Below are positions 1-8,904 of a stretch of 53,852 nt of DNA, piece after piece; the first letter of the stretch is position 1, and each line of letters starts with the position of its first letter. Under the pieces are notes generated by a model. It ran no database searches and had not been told where the DNA came from. It saw only the letters and a list, made by a program, of their open reading frames with translations. Made by a program: the position numbers and the translations under genes. This DNA is from an uncultured Croceicoccus sp. (GTDB taxonomy: Bacteria; Pseudomonadota; Alphaproteobacteria; Sphingomonadales; Sphingomonadaceae), in the NCBI RefSeq assembly GCF_947496385.1, contig NZ_CANMCP010000012.1, positions 1 through 53,852 on the forward strand, read 5' to 3'.

Positions 1-197
1 ATCACCTCGACGCAATTGCTCTCCCGCTTGTGCAGGCGCACCACGTGATGCTCGTCATGGCCATGCGTCTTGAACCAGGCCGTATCCTCGCTCGCCCCCA
101 CCTCCACAAGACCCCAGTCCTCGGCATAAAACGCGCGCTCCGCGGCAAAATCGCTGGTGCCGTATCCGACATAGCGAATCTCGGTAACTCTGCTCAT
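1..197 (-). CDS. VOC (glyoxalase/extradiol dioxygenase-like) protein, 3' end outside window
   Basis: Only the first 65 residues are present because the gene runs off the left edge. The N-terminus begins MSRVTEIRYVGYGTSDF, followed by an FYAEDWGL segment and a DEHHVVRLH strand, which is the first beta-alpha-beta-beta-beta module of the vicinal-oxygen-chelate fold; VOC extradiol dioxygenases often start this way. The ATG at 197 follows a GGAAGA ribosome site and lies 9 bases after the stop of the FAD hydroxylase gene upstream, so the two are probably one operon. Paired with a flavin hydroxylase, a role in aromatic or other ring chemistry is possible, but the substrate cannot be named from a fragment. 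Confidence 0.6.
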   Translation of the reverse strand, partial: MSRVTEIRYVGYGTSDFAAERAFYAEDWGLVEVGASEDTAWFKTHGHDEHHVVRLHKRESNCVEV

Positions 198-206
198 CAC
201 GTCTTC

Positions 207-1322
207 CTAAATCGCTTGGGCGGTGACTTCGAACATCTCCGCCGTGGCCTTGTGGTTGTCGACGGGAGAGCCTTTGCCGATCTGGCCGTGGCAGATCGCC
301 AGCGAGCTCTCGACGATATACTTGCAGCGTTCGAAACGCCGCGCGCGATAGGCTTCGAACGCCTCTTGTGCCGTGTCCGCCTTCGCCAGCTCCTCGGCCA
401 GCACGATGCTGTCCTCGATCGCCATGCCGGCCCCTTGCCCGAGGTGCGGCGTCGTGGCGTGAACGGCATCGCCCAGCAGCACCACGCGTCCCTCGTGCCA
501 CGCTCCATAAAGCATCATGGTTTCCAGCGGGCGGTAGACCACGCCATCGTCGTCGGTGATCGCCTCTGCCAGCTCGCGTATCGACGGGGCGGTGCCTGCA
601 AGCTTTTCGCGCATGGTCCGAGCGAGGCCGTGCTTGTCATACCAGGGATTGTCCGGCTCCGGCGTGGTGACGTACATATACATCAACTCTGCGCTGATCG
701 GGACCAGGCCAACCCCGGTCGGGCCGTTGTAAACGTGCAGGGAATCGAGATCATCCGGCCGAGGCAGGTTGTAGCGCCAGACCGCCTGACCCGTGTATTC
801 CGGCGCTCCGGCATCGGGCATGACCCTCGCGCGCGTGTCCGAATACACGCCGTCCGCACCGATCACGATGTCGTACCGCCCTTCCCGGCCATCGGAGAAG
901 CGGACCGTCACGCCATCGCCATCATCGTCGATGCTGTCCACCGTCACGCCGAGACGCACATCGGCGCCCGATGCGATGGTGCGATCGCCCAGCACCTCGT
1001 GCAAGGCGGGACGGCCGATGCCGACATTGGCGGGATAGCCTTCCACCAGCCGCGGAGTGGGCACCTTGGCCATCTGCGTCCCGTCGGGCGCATGGATCGC
1101 GACGAAGTCGAAACCGACCGCTGCGTCCATGTAATCGTCGAGGAGGTCGAGCTCCTTCATCGCCCGCAGGACATTGCCTTGCTGAATGATGCCCACACCG
1201 TAGACGGCCCATTCGGGATCTTTCTCGATCACGGTCACCGCATGGCCATCCCGGCGCAGTGCAATGGCCGAGGTCAGCCCCCCGATCCCGCCGCCAATGA
1301 TCAAGATGTCCAGATTTCGCAT
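207..1322 (-). CDS. FAD-dependent aromatic-hydroxylase-like monooxygenase
   Basis: A 371-residue class A flavoprotein monooxygenase. The dinucleotide-binding motif is GGGIGG at residues 10-15, the FAD/NAD(P)H motif is GADG at 155-158, and the ribose-binding GD motif is GDAVHATTPHLGQGAG near 284-299. These are the three fingerprints of the salicylate/p-hydroxybenzoate hydroxylase family, and the length is typical. Members usually hydroxylate aromatic or polyketide rings using NAD(P)H and O2 in the cytoplasm. The substrate is unknown here; the adjacent downstream VOC protein hints at a small catabolic or tailoring operon. The ATG at 1322 has a GGGAGGGG stretch about 12 bases upstream. Confidence 0.85.
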   Translation of the reverse strand: MRNLDILIIGGGIGGLTSAIALRRDGHAVTVIEKDPEWAVYGVGIIQQGNVLRAMKELDLLDDYMDAAVGFDFVAIHAPDGTQMAKVPTPRLVEGYPANVGIGRPALHEVLGDRTIASGADVRLGVTVDSIDDDGDGVTVRFSDGREGRYDIVIGADGVYSDTRARVMPDAGAPEYTGQAVWRYNLPRPDDLDSLHVYNGPTGVGLVPISAELMYMYVTTPEPDNPWYDKHGLARTMREKLAGTAPSIRELAEAITDDDGVVYRPLETMMLYGAWHEGRVVLLGDAVHATTPHLGQGAGMAIEDSIVLAEELAKADTAQEAFEAYRARRFERCKYIVESSLAICHGQIGKGSPVDNHKATAEMFEVTAQAI

Positions 1323-1867
1323 GTTCAGAAACTACCCCTCCCGGGCATTGCATTTGTCGCCATGCGCCGCAGCAGGCAATCTAGAGGCTTCCAACCATCC
1401 GAATAATTTTTTCTTTTTCTCATTCATCATCGATGCCGTTTGTGGATGGCGATCGGAACTGAGGGGCATGTTCAGGGATGCGCGAACCGGGGCGCATTTC
1501 TGTGACGACTTCATCGTTCAAGATTGCAGCAGTGGTCGCAACGGCAGGTGCGAGTTTTCAGCCCTGTCGTTCGCGTCAACCGCCAGTTTGAACCTCTTGC
1601 TTTGCATCCGAAATCGGGACGTTGCCGCCTCGATCCCGCCGGTCAGCGCATTGGCCATCAATCCTCCTGCGGCGTCGCCAGTGTGCGCTGCCACCTCGCG
1701 GGCCAATGGGAAAGAGGGGCCGACGCCCGCGCGCACCTGTATCATTTTGTCGCAATGCCGCCGGGCGGCTTCGCGATGGAAACCATGACGGACGCTCGCG
1801 GGTTGGCAAAGGGGGCGGGAGAGGTTTGCTTATCCTTCGTGCAGAACACCGCCATGAAAGGGAAAAC
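1323..1867. other. Long divergent intergenic region
   Basis: This 545-base stretch lies between the divergent hydroxylase (minus) and pyruvate oxidase (plus) genes. I found no convincing gene in it: the open frames on both strands lack family features and ribosome sites. It contains an unusually T-rich tract at about 1406-1424 in otherwise GC-rich DNA, which on the minus strand lies about 85-100 bases upstream of the hydroxylase. Promoters for both genes must lie here, but I cannot place them with confidence. Confidence 0.5.
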
Positions 1868-3583
1868 ATGTCCAAGACCGTAGCGCATATCGTTCTCGAT
1901 GCTCTCGAACAGGCGGGCGCGCGGCGCGTCTATGGCATTCCCGGCGATACGATCAATCACCTCACCGACGCGATCGCGAAATCGGACCTGCGCTGGATCA
2001 GCGTGCGGCATGAGGAGGCGGGCGCCTTCGCCGCCGGCGGCGAGGCCTACATGACCGGAGAGCTGGCCGTGTGCGCGGGCACGTGCGGGCCGGGCTCGCT
2101 TCATTTCGTGAACGGGATCTACGAAAGCCACCGCAATGGCGCGCCGGTGCTTCTCATCGCGTCGGACGTGGCGCGGACCGAAACCGGCTTCAACTTTCCG
2201 CAGGAAGTCGACCAGAAGAAGATCTACGAGCAGCATTCGCATTTCTGCGAATATATCTCCCATCCCTCGCAGGCCCGCCGCATCGTGACGAAGGCCGCGC
2301 AGGCCGCGCTCACGAAAAAAGGCGTCGCGGTCGTCATCGTGAACGGCGACATGTTCAGCGAGACGGACGAGGATGCGATGGCGTGGGACATCTATCGCCC
2401 CGAACCGGTGTGCCGGCCCAACGATTCCGAAATGGCGCAGCTTGCCGAAATGGTCGATGCTGCGGGCAAGGTCACGGTCTATGCCGGGATCGGGGCACGC
2501 GACGCGCGGGCCGAGATTGTCGCCTTTTGCGAAAAGGTGAAGGCGCCGATGGTCCACACGACGCGGGCCAAGGAATTTCTGGAGCCAAATAATCCCTTTA
2601 ATGTCGGGGTGAACGGTATCCTCGGCAATCGCGCGGGGGTGGAGGCGCTCGAAACTGCCGATCTCGTGATCTCGCTGGGCTGCGATTTCGCCTATACGCA
2701 ATATTATCCCGAGGCGAAGAAGATCGTGCAGATCGATATCGACCCGACCCATCTCGGCCGGCGTTCGGCGATCAGCATGGGGCTGGTCGGCGATGCGCGG
2801 ACGACGCTGGCCGCGCTTACGCCGATGGTCGCCGCGAAACCGGACACGCGCCATCTCGAGGCGCAGCAGAAACAGTGGCAGGACGATCTGCGCGGCTATG
2901 TGGAGGAGGGGGAGGAAAGCGATCCCACGCTCATCCACCCGCAATTCGTCGCCAACATGCTCGACGAAAAGGCGGCGGACGATGCGATTTTCGTGTCCGA
3001 CGTCGGCACCGCGATGGTGTGGATGCTGCGCCATCTGCGCGCCAATGGCCGGCGCCGTTTCCTCAACAGCCTGCTCCACGGCACCATGGCGAGCGGGATG
3101 CCGCAGGCGATGGGCGCCAAGCTCGCCTATCCCGACCGACAGGTCATCGCGATGTGCGGGGATGGCGGGTTGACCATGTTGATGGGCGACCTGCTGACGC
3201 TGGTGCAGGAGGAAATCCCGCTCAAGCTCCTGGTGTTTCGCAACGACACGCTCGGCTTCGTCGAAATGGAGCAGCGTGTCGAAGGGCTGGTCGATCATTT
3301 TACCGGGCTCAGGAATCCCGATTTCCCGAAACTGGCCGAGGCGTGCGGAATCGCGGGCTGGCGCGTGGAGAACGGCGGTGATCTGGCCGGCGCGATGGAG
3401 GCGTGGCTGCGCGCCGAGGGGCCTGCGCTCCTCGACGTGCGGGTGAACCAGATGGAGCTGGTCATGCCGCCCAAAATCGAGATTTCACAAGTAGCATCGA
3501 CCGCCATGTTCGGCGTGAAGGCCGTGCTCGACGGAAGGTCGGGCGAGGTGGTGGAATTGCTGCGCAACAATTTCTTGCGATAG
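1868..3583 (+). CDS. poxB: Pyruvate dehydrogenase (quinone) / pyruvate oxidase-type ThDP enzyme
   Basis: 571 residues, essentially the length of E. coli PoxB (572). The catalytic thiamine-activating glutamate is in VRHEEAG (E50). The C-terminal ThDP motif begins GDGG at 431-434 and ends at N459, and the central FAD-binding domain reads QIDIDPTHLGRR near 288-299. PoxB decarboxylates pyruvate to acetate and CO2 and passes electrons through FAD to membrane ubiquinone. The start is the ATG at 1868, preceded by GAAAGGGAAA; the open frame reaches further upstream but that part looks non-coding. An acetolactate synthase or other 2-keto acid decarboxylase is less likely given the length and the C-terminal region. 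The nearby cyo oxidase would be a natural electron sink. Confidence 0.85.
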   Translation: MSKTVAHIVLDALEQAGARRVYGIPGDTINHLTDAIAKSDLRWISVRHEEAGAFAAGGEAYMTGELAVCAGTCGPGSLHFVNGIYESHRNGAPVLLIASDVARTETGFNFPQEVDQKKIYEQHSHFCEYISHPSQARRIVTKAAQAALTKKGVAVVIVNGDMFSETDEDAMAWDIYRPEPVCRPNDSEMAQLAEMVDAAGKVTVYAGIGARDARAEIVAFCEKVKAPMVHTTRAKEFLEPNNPFNVGVNGILGNRAGVEALETADLVISLGCDFAYTQYYPEAKKIVQIDIDPTHLGRRSAISMGLVGDARTTLAALTPMVAAKPDTRHLEAQQKQWQDDLRGYVEEGEESDPTLIHPQFVANMLDEKAADDAIFVSDVGTAMVWMLRHLRANGRRRFLNSLLHGTMASGMPQAMGAKLAYPDRQVIAMCGDGGLTMLMGDLLTLVQEEIPLKLLVFRNDTLGFVEMEQRVEGLVDHFTGLRNPDFPKLAEACGIAGWRVENGGDLAGAMEAWLRAEGPALLDVRVNQMELVMPPKIEISQVASTAMFGVKAVLDGRSGEVVELLRNNFLR

Positions 3584-3588
3584 GCGGG

Positions 3589-3605
3589 CGATGCGTTACG
3601 CATCG
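3589..3605 (+). terminator. Short hairpin just after poxB
   Basis: A perfect 7-bp inverted repeat (CGATGCG, 3-base loop TTA, CGCATCG) begins 6 bases after the poxB stop codon. No T-run follows, so it is not a classical intrinsic terminator; it may protect the transcript's 3' end or cause pausing. Confidence 0.35.
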
Positions 3606-3671
3606 TGCGCGCAGATGAAAGCATGGACAGGGGCCGATGTCAGGCCGCCTGAGACGAAGGATCGATCAGCG

Positions 3672-4136
3672 ATGAAAACATTGTGTTACCTCTCTCTTCT
3701 CCTGCCGGTGTCCCTGGCTCTTTCCGCGTGCGGTGACGACGCGGCGCATGAACAGGGCGAGGTGCAACAGGCGACCGTCGACGAGCCCGGTTTCGAAGAC
3801 ACGGCGGCAACCCCGTCGCAGCTGCGATCCGAGGCGATGGAACTGGCGCAGCATCTGGAATCCGGCACGCTCGACATGTCCGAGACGGCGGTCGTTCTCG
3901 AAGATCTCGATCAGCTCGTGACGGCCAATATCGTCGAATTTCCCGAAGATATCCGCGCAAAGCTGACGCAGGACATCGCGGCGGCGAAATCGGCGCTGGA
4001 AACGAGCGACGCGAATGGCGTCGCCGAGGCCGCGGCCAGCATCGAAAGCACGCTCGCCTCCATGCCCGCCGATGCGGACGCCGAGGCTGGCGCCGCGGCG
4101 GCCATGGAGCCGCAGGCGGAAACCGACCCGGCCTGA
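3672..4136 (+). CDS. Small predicted lipoprotein, unknown function
   Basis: 154 residues. It begins with a lipoprotein signal peptide whose lipobox is LSAC with the modified Cys at residue 20 (MKTLCYLSLLLPVSLALSAC). The mature part is acidic and largely helical, with heptad-like ALETSD/AAASIES segments and an Ala/Asp/Glu-rich tail. I recognise no family. The chosen ATG at 3672 places the hydrophobic signal at the N-terminus and has an AAGGA ribosome site; longer starts up to 3591 would bury the signal. It lies between poxB and a DUF4396 gene on the same strand and may be co-transcribed with either. Confidence 0.65.
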   Translation: MKTLCYLSLLLPVSLALSACGDDAAHEQGEVQQATVDEPGFEDTAATPSQLRSEAMELAQHLESGTLDMSETAVVLEDLDQLVTANIVEFPEDIRAKLTQDIAAAKSALETSDANGVAEAAASIESTLASMPADADAEAGAAAAMEPQAETDPA

Positions 4137-4157
4137 CCGCGGGCGCCGGCGCGACCC

Positions 4158-4835
4158 ATGCCCGGCTGGCTCCATGCCCTCGCGGTCGCGTCGCTCGTGC
4201 TGGGCGTCGCGTGCGCGGGGATCATGGTCGTGCTGACCTCGGCAAGACCGCCGAAGATGACGGTCATGCGCTTTGTCTGGCCGTTGTGCGCGCTTTTCGG
4301 CGGACCGCTGCTCATCGCGTTCTACCTGCGCTACGCGTGGAAGGGCGGGGACATTCCCTTTGCGGCCTCGGTCGCGAAGGGGACGCTCCATTGCGGTGCG
4401 GGGTGCGCGCTTGCCGATCTCTTCGCCGAAAACCTTGCCCATGTCTTTCCGGGCGTGCTGCCCGTGTTCGGCCTCGGCTGGCTTTTCGGGCACGAGATTT
4501 TTGCGACCTGGGCGATGGATTACGTGTTCGCGCTCGCGACCGGGATCGTCTTCCAATATTTCGCAATCGCCCCGATGCGCGATCTGTCTTTCAGGGAAGG
4601 CATGGTGAGCGCGGCCAAGGCCGACGTGCTCTCGCTCACCAGCTGGCAGGTCGGGATGTACGGGCTCATGGGGATCGCGCATTTCGTGATTTTCAAGCGC
4701 GTTCTTAATACGCCGGTCGATGCCGGAGACGCGCTTTTCTGGTTCGCGATGCAGGGGGCGATGCTGGCCGGCTTCCTGACCGCCTATGGTCCGAACTGGC
4801 TGCTGATCCGGTCCGGGATCAAGGAGCGGATGTAG
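4158..4835 (+). CDS. DUF4396 integral membrane protein
   Basis: 225 residues with about six hydrophobic segments. The hallmark is KGTLHCGAGCALADLFAE near residues 75-92, a conserved His/Cys-containing helix typical of DUF4396 proteins, and a second conserved segment is DVLSLTSWQVGMYGLM. The biochemical role of the family is unknown. The ATG at 4158 starts at the beginning of the first transmembrane helix. Its 3' end overlaps the convergent cyoD gene by 17 bases, so the two messages are complementary at their ends. The neighbouring respiratory genes suggest, but do not prove, a link to membrane redox or metal handling. Confidence 0.75.
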   Translation: MPGWLHALAVASLVLGVACAGIMVVLTSARPPKMTVMRFVWPLCALFGGPLLIAFYLRYAWKGGDIPFAASVAKGTLHCGAGCALADLFAENLAHVFPGVLPVFGLGWLFGHEIFATWAMDYVFALATGIVFQYFAIAPMRDLSFREGMVSAAKADVLSLTSWQVGMYGLMGIAHFVIFKRVLNTPVDAGDALFWFAMQGAMLAGFLTAYGPNWLLIRSGIKERM

Positions 4836-5217
4836 CGCCTCCATCGCCGCGCGCTGCACCGTGCGCACGGGTCGCTTCGCTGTCGTGCATCCGCCCCTGA
4901 AGGTCGGCGAGAATCCACACCGTCCCGCCCGCCATGATGGACAGCAGACACACGGAAAACAGCACCAGCAGCAGATCCTCGCGCGATTGCCCGCCCGAAA
5001 AGCTGAGATGCAGGAAATGGCGCAGGTGTGTCGCCACCTGAAGCAGCGCCGCCGCGCACACCGCGATGATCTTCACCATGGGCGCAAGCGGCGACAGCAC
5101 CGCCGCGAAGGCTGCAATTGTCAAAACCACGCTGATCACGAAGCCGAGCGCATATTTGCGCAACTCCGCCTTCGCGCTTTCGCCGGGGTCCAGCTCGCCA
5201 GTATTGGGCCGGGTCAT
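4819..5217 (-). CDS. cyoD: Cytochrome bo3 quinol oxidase subunit IV
   Basis: 132 residues with three predicted transmembrane helices, ending in a charged tail. The core KYALGFVISVVLTIAAF, the HLRHFLHLSF segment and FSVCLLSIMAGGTVWI match CyoD, the small assembly/stability subunit of bo3-type oxidases. The ATG at 5217 shares the ATGA overlap with the cyoC stop, so it is translationally coupled. It is the last gene of cyoABCD and runs 17 bases into the convergent DUF4396 gene. No cyoE (heme O synthase) follows it in this window. Confidence 0.9.
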   Translation of the reverse strand: MTRPNTGELDPGESAKAELRKYALGFVISVVLTIAAFAAVLSPLAPMVKIIAVCAAALLQVATHLRHFLHLSFSGGQSREDLLLVLFSVCLLSIMAGGTVWILADLQGRMHDSEATRAHGAARGDGGATSAP

Positions 5218-5846
5218 GAAAGCGGCACCAGGAAAACGAACGAAAAAATCCCGATCCAGACGAGGTCGAGAAAATGCCAGAACACGCCCAGCATGGAGAG
5301 GCGGACCTTGACCACATCGTCCAGCCCGCGCACGGCGATCTGTGCCGCGCTCGCACCGATCCACGCGATGCCGACCGCGACATGCAGCCCATGCAGCCCG
5401 ACGAGCGCCCAGTACGCGCTCAGCCAGCCGCTTGCCTGCGGGATGCCGCCCTCCTGCGCCTGATGCAGGAAATCGCGAATTTCAAAGAACAGGAACCCTG
5501 CGCCAAGCCCTGCGCAGATCGCGAGCCAGGCCACCACCTTTCCCGCGCCCCCGTCGTATTTCACCGCCAGCGACACCCCGCCATAAGCCGCCCCGCCGAG
5601 CAGGAGCAGACCTGTCTGAATCGCGATGCTGCGCATGTCGAACAGCGCCTGCGGGCCCGGACCGCCGGCAAGACCCACGGGATCGAGCGCAGCGGCATAG
5701 GTGACAAACAGAATGCCGAAGATGATGAGGTCGCTCATCAAGAAGACCCAGAAACCGAAGACGCTCGTTTCCGCTTGGTCATGCGCGTCGCCGTGCCCCG
5801 CGCCGAGGTTGAGACCGGGGTAAAGGCCGTTGTCGCCGTTGCTCAT
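5214..5846 (-). CDS. cyoC: Cytochrome bo3 quinol oxidase subunit III
   Basis: 210 residues with five transmembrane helices. Diagnostic segments include the FGFWVFLMSDLIIFG start of helix 1, the conserved glutamate in FFEIRDF, and GLHGLHVAVGIAW followed by a VFWHFLDLVWIGIF terminal helix, as in heme-copper oxidase subunit III of the CyoC type. It starts in an ATGA overlap with cyoB and ends in one with cyoD. It is an inner-membrane structural subunit without redox cofactors. Confidence 0.93.
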   Translation of the reverse strand: MSNGDNGLYPGLNLGAGHGDAHDQAETSVFGFWVFLMSDLIIFGILFVTYAAALDPVGLAGGPGPQALFDMRSIAIQTGLLLLGGAAYGGVSLAVKYDGGAGKVVAWLAICAGLGAGFLFFEIRDFLHQAQEGGIPQASGWLSAYWALVGLHGLHVAVGIAWIGASAAQIAVRGLDDVVKVRLSMLGVFWHFLDLVWIGIFSFVFLVPLS

Positions 5847-7948
5847 CCCGCGAACTCCGTGATGTCGGGAACGCCCCTGTTGCGCGGGGTTTCTTCGTCC
5901 GCCCGGCTGGCCGGAGGGGCGGCCGCGACCCATTCGCGAAATTGCCGGTCGGCGCGTTCGACCTCGGCGGCGGGGACGATCTCGGGCTCCAACACGATCA
6001 TCCCGCGCCACATCACCGCGGCCACGATCGCGAGCAGGGCGGCGACCCCCATCCACCACACGTGCCACACCATCGCGAAGCCCAGCGCAAAGGCGGCGGC
6101 GGCCAGCACAAGGCCAAAGCGCGTATTGGCGGGCATTTCGATGTCAGCATAATCGTCCGGCCCCTTCCACGGATCGCCGCCGCGCTTCGCCGCGCTCCAG
6201 TCGTCGCGCGCCTTCACGTCGGGGATGCGGGGGTAATTCCATGCCGGCACCGGCGCCGGGCTCGACCATTCGAGCGTTCCGCCGTTCCAAGGATCGCCGC
6301 CCGGAACGGCCAGATCCGCCCGGCGGCGCCAGCTGCTCCAGAATGTCCAGCCAAGGCTCCCCAGTGCACACAGCATCAACACCGCGCCCACCCCCGCGAC
6401 ATACATCCACGGCAGGAAATCCGGGTTCTGAAACGTGGGCGAACGGCGCGGCATGCCCATGAGACCCAGCACGTAGAGCGGCATGAAGGTCAGCAGGAAA
6501 CCGCCGACGAACAGAAACGCCGTGCGCCGCCCCCATGTCTCGCAAAGCCGAAATCCGAAAGCCTTGGGGAACCAGTAATGGATGCCCGCCAGCATCCCGT
6601 AAAGCACGCCGGGAATGATCACATTGTGGAAATGCGCGACGAGGAAGGTGGAATTGTGCACCTGGTAATCGATGGATGGATTGGCGAGAATGATCCCCGA
6701 CAGCCCGCCGATCACGAAGAGCATGAAGAACCCGATGAGATAGACCATCGGCGTCGTGATGCGCACCTGTCCACGCCACATCGTCGCCATCCAGTCGTAG
6801 ATCTTCACCCCCGTCGGCACGCCGATGATCATGGTGGCGATGCCGAACGCGATATTGACGTTCGCGCTTTGCCCCATGGTGAAGAAATGGTGCAGCCACA
6901 CGGTAAAGCTGATGACCGCGATGCTCATGCTCGCGATGACGAGCGAGGTGTAGCCGTAGAGCTTCTTTCCCGAAAAGGTCGAGCTGATTTCCGAGAACAC
7001 GCCGAACGCCGGGAGGATCAGGATATAGACCTCCGGATGGCCGAACATCCAGAAGATGTTGGCGTAATTCATCATGTTGCCGCCCGCGCCATTCGTGAAG
7101 AAGTGAAAGCCGGCATAGCGGTCGAGCATGAGCATCGCGCTCGACACGGTAAGCGCGGGCATCGCGTAGATCAGCATGATCGCAACGCAAAGTGACGTCC
7201 AGCAGAACAGCGGCATGCGCATGAAATGCATGCCCGGCGCGCGCTTCTTGAAGATCGTGACCGCGAAATTCATGCCTGTCAGCGTGGAGCCGATCCCCGA
7301 TATCGTGATCGCCCAAAGCCAGTAATCGACCCCCTCGCCGGGGCTGTATGCGATGCCGGTATAGGGGGGGTACACCGTCCATCCCCCGGTCCCGAACTTC
7401 CCGATGAGCAGCGACACCATCACCAGCGCCGCCCCCGCCGCCGTCAGCCCCAGGCTGACCTGATTGAGCACGGGGAACGCCATGTCGCGCGCGCCCAATT
7501 GCTGTGGAAGCACGAAATTTATGAGCCCGATGAGCAGCGGCATAGCGACGAAAAAGATCATGATCGTGCCATGCGTGCTGAACAGCTGGGCGAAATGATC
7601 GGGCGCGACGAGGCCGCTTTCCGGCGCGGACAGCGTGCCCAGGGCCGTCGCCTGATGCGCGCGCATGACGAAACCTTCGACAATGCCGCGCGCCATCATC
7701 ACCAGCGCCAGCACGATATACATGATGCCGATCTTCTTCGCGTCCGCAGACGTCAGCCAGTCCCGGAAAAGCGGCCCCCACCACCCCATCCGCGTGACGA
7801 GCGCGACCGCGCCGAGCGTGCCGAGCACGAGAACCGTGGCCGCGCCCGCTCCGACGATCGTGCTGCTCGTCACATGGTGCAACAGATCGGTATAGGGCGT
7901 GACGGTCCAGTCGAGCCGACCGAAGATGGGGCTGGTGGGCTGGCTCAT
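5843..7948 (-). CDS. cyoB: Cytochrome bo3 quinol oxidase subunit I
   Basis: 701 residues, the catalytic heme-copper subunit with about 15 membrane helices. Clear motifs are WMFGHPEVYILILPAFG (CuB histidine and cross-linked tyrosine region), VWLHHFFTMG (the CuB His pair) and FLVAHFHNVIIPG (heme ligands). The protein is about 40 residues longer than the E. coli enzyme, mainly through a polar C-terminal tail. It reduces O2 to water using electrons from ubiquinol and pumps protons. Start and stop are both in ATGA overlaps with cyoA and cyoC. Confidence 0.95.
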   Translation of the reverse strand: MSQPTSPIFGRLDWTVTPYTDLLHHVTSSTIVGAGAATVLVLGTLGAVALVTRMGWWGPLFRDWLTSADAKKIGIMYIVLALVMMARGIVEGFVMRAHQATALGTLSAPESGLVAPDHFAQLFSTHGTIMIFFVAMPLLIGLINFVLPQQLGARDMAFPVLNQVSLGLTAAGAALVMVSLLIGKFGTGGWTVYPPYTGIAYSPGEGVDYWLWAITISGIGSTLTGMNFAVTIFKKRAPGMHFMRMPLFCWTSLCVAIMLIYAMPALTVSSAMLMLDRYAGFHFFTNGAGGNMMNYANIFWMFGHPEVYILILPAFGVFSEISSTFSGKKLYGYTSLVIASMSIAVISFTVWLHHFFTMGQSANVNIAFGIATMIIGVPTGVKIYDWMATMWRGQVRITTPMVYLIGFFMLFVIGGLSGIILANPSIDYQVHNSTFLVAHFHNVIIPGVLYGMLAGIHYWFPKAFGFRLCETWGRRTAFLFVGGFLLTFMPLYVLGLMGMPRRSPTFQNPDFLPWMYVAGVGAVLMLCALGSLGWTFWSSWRRRADLAVPGGDPWNGGTLEWSSPAPVPAWNYPRIPDVKARDDWSAAKRGGDPWKGPDDYADIEMPANTRFGLVLAAAAFALGFAMVWHVWWMGVAALLAIVAAVMWRGMIVLEPEIVPAAEVERADRQFREWVAAAPPASRADEETPRNRGVPDITEFAG

Positions 7949-8904
7949 TCATCGCCTCCCTGCGGGCGCGAGGGGAGGCCGGTGCCGCCGAGTGCGCCCG
8001 ATCCGCCGCCACCGGTCGCGTGATATTTCGCGACGACCCGCTCGAACAGATCCGGCATGGGCAGCGCGAAATAAAGCGGCGTCGCCTCCCGGCTCAGGCC
8101 CAGTTCCTCGCGCGCCTCGGCAAGGACCGACCGATGGCGCAGGATGCGGTATGTCGCCGCGTCGAGCATGGGTGCGCGGCGCGCGTCGGCGAGCCATGCG
8201 GCATGGCGGGCCGGTTCCATGGCGGTGACGGCGAATTTTTGCCGCCCGAAGCCGGCGCCGTTGAATTGCGTATTCTCACCCTCCGCCACGCCGGTGCGTG
8301 TCGCCGCGAAATTGAGCTTCGTCGTCATGCCCGGCATGGCGTAGATCTGCCCGGTGAGCGGCGCGATCAGCATGCTTTGCATCACCGTGTCGGTCGTGAG
8401 CGTGAGTTCCACCGGCCGCCCCACCGGGATGGCGAGCGCGTTCACGGTCGCCACGCCCTCGTCCGGGTAGAGGAACACCCATTTCCAGTCGAGGCCGATC
8501 GCCTGTATCCGAAGCGGCGCGGGGCCCAGCGGTTCGTAGGGATCGAGCCGGTTCGTCGAATACCACAGCCAGCTTGCGAGCACGATCACCACCGCCACGG
8601 GAACGCCCCACAACAGCCATTCCAGCTTTGCCGAATAATCCCACTCCGGCGTGTATTTCGCCCCTTTCGCACCGATACGGTAGCGCCAGACGAGCAGAGG
8701 CACCCCGATCAGGACGGGAAGGATCACGACCATGGCAATCGCGATCACCCGCCAGAGATGGGTCGCCTGTTCCTCGGCCACCGGCCCCATCGGTTGCAGG
8801 AAGGATTGCGTCGGCGCCGCCATCGCGGCCTGCGGCAAAAGCGCACAAAGGAGCAGGACGATGCCAGCGCAGACCGGAACGGACCGGAGCACCGCCTGCA
8901 TCAT
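7945..8904 (-). CDS. cyoA: Cytochrome bo3 quinol oxidase subunit II
   Basis: 319 residues: a signal peptide to about residue 29 (ending AAMAA), two transmembrane helices near 51-73 and 96-116, and a periplasmic cupredoxin domain beginning IQAIGLDWKWVFLYPD. The CuA ligands (two Cys) of cytochrome c oxidases are absent, and the AEGENTQFNGAGF stretch fits quinol oxidases, so the electron donor should be ubiquinol. There is no lipobox cysteine after the signal, unlike E. coli CyoA. The ATG at 8904 has AGG 6 bases upstream; the open frame runs on far upstream but is non-coding there. First gene of cyoABCD. Confidence 0.93.
   Translation of the reverse strand: MMQAVLRSVPVCAGIVLLLCALLPQAAMAAPTQSFLQPMGPVAEEQATHLWRVIAIAMVVILPVLIGVPLLVWRYRIGAKGAKYTPEWDYSAKLEWLLWGVPVAVVIVLASWLWYSTNRLDPYEPLGPAPLRIQAIGLDWKWVFLYPDEGVATVNALAIPVGRPVELTLTTDTVMQSMLIAPLTGQIYAMPGMTTKLNFAATRTGVAEGENTQFNGAGFGRQKFAVTAMEPARHAAWLADARRAPMLDAATYRILRHRSVLAEAREELGLSREATPLYFALPMPDLFERVVAKYHATGGGGSGALGGTGLPSRPQGGDE

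Noticed and set aside
30-1406. Long open frame antisense to the FAD hydroxylase
   Set aside because: High-GC third positions keep the opposite strand open. The frame has no family features and no ribosome site, while the minus strand encodes an intact flavoprotein.
1518-1745. Small minus-strand frame in the hydroxylase/poxB gap
   Set aside because: 75 codons with no Shine-Dalgarno and no family match; not enough to call a gene.
1742-3298. 518-codon frame antisense to poxB
   Set aside because: No recognisable domain; poxB on the plus strand has all catalytic motifs.
7945-8904. Subunit II of a cytochrome c oxidase
   Set aside because: The CuA cysteine ligands are absent, and the operon includes cyoC and cyoD, so it is a quinol oxidase.
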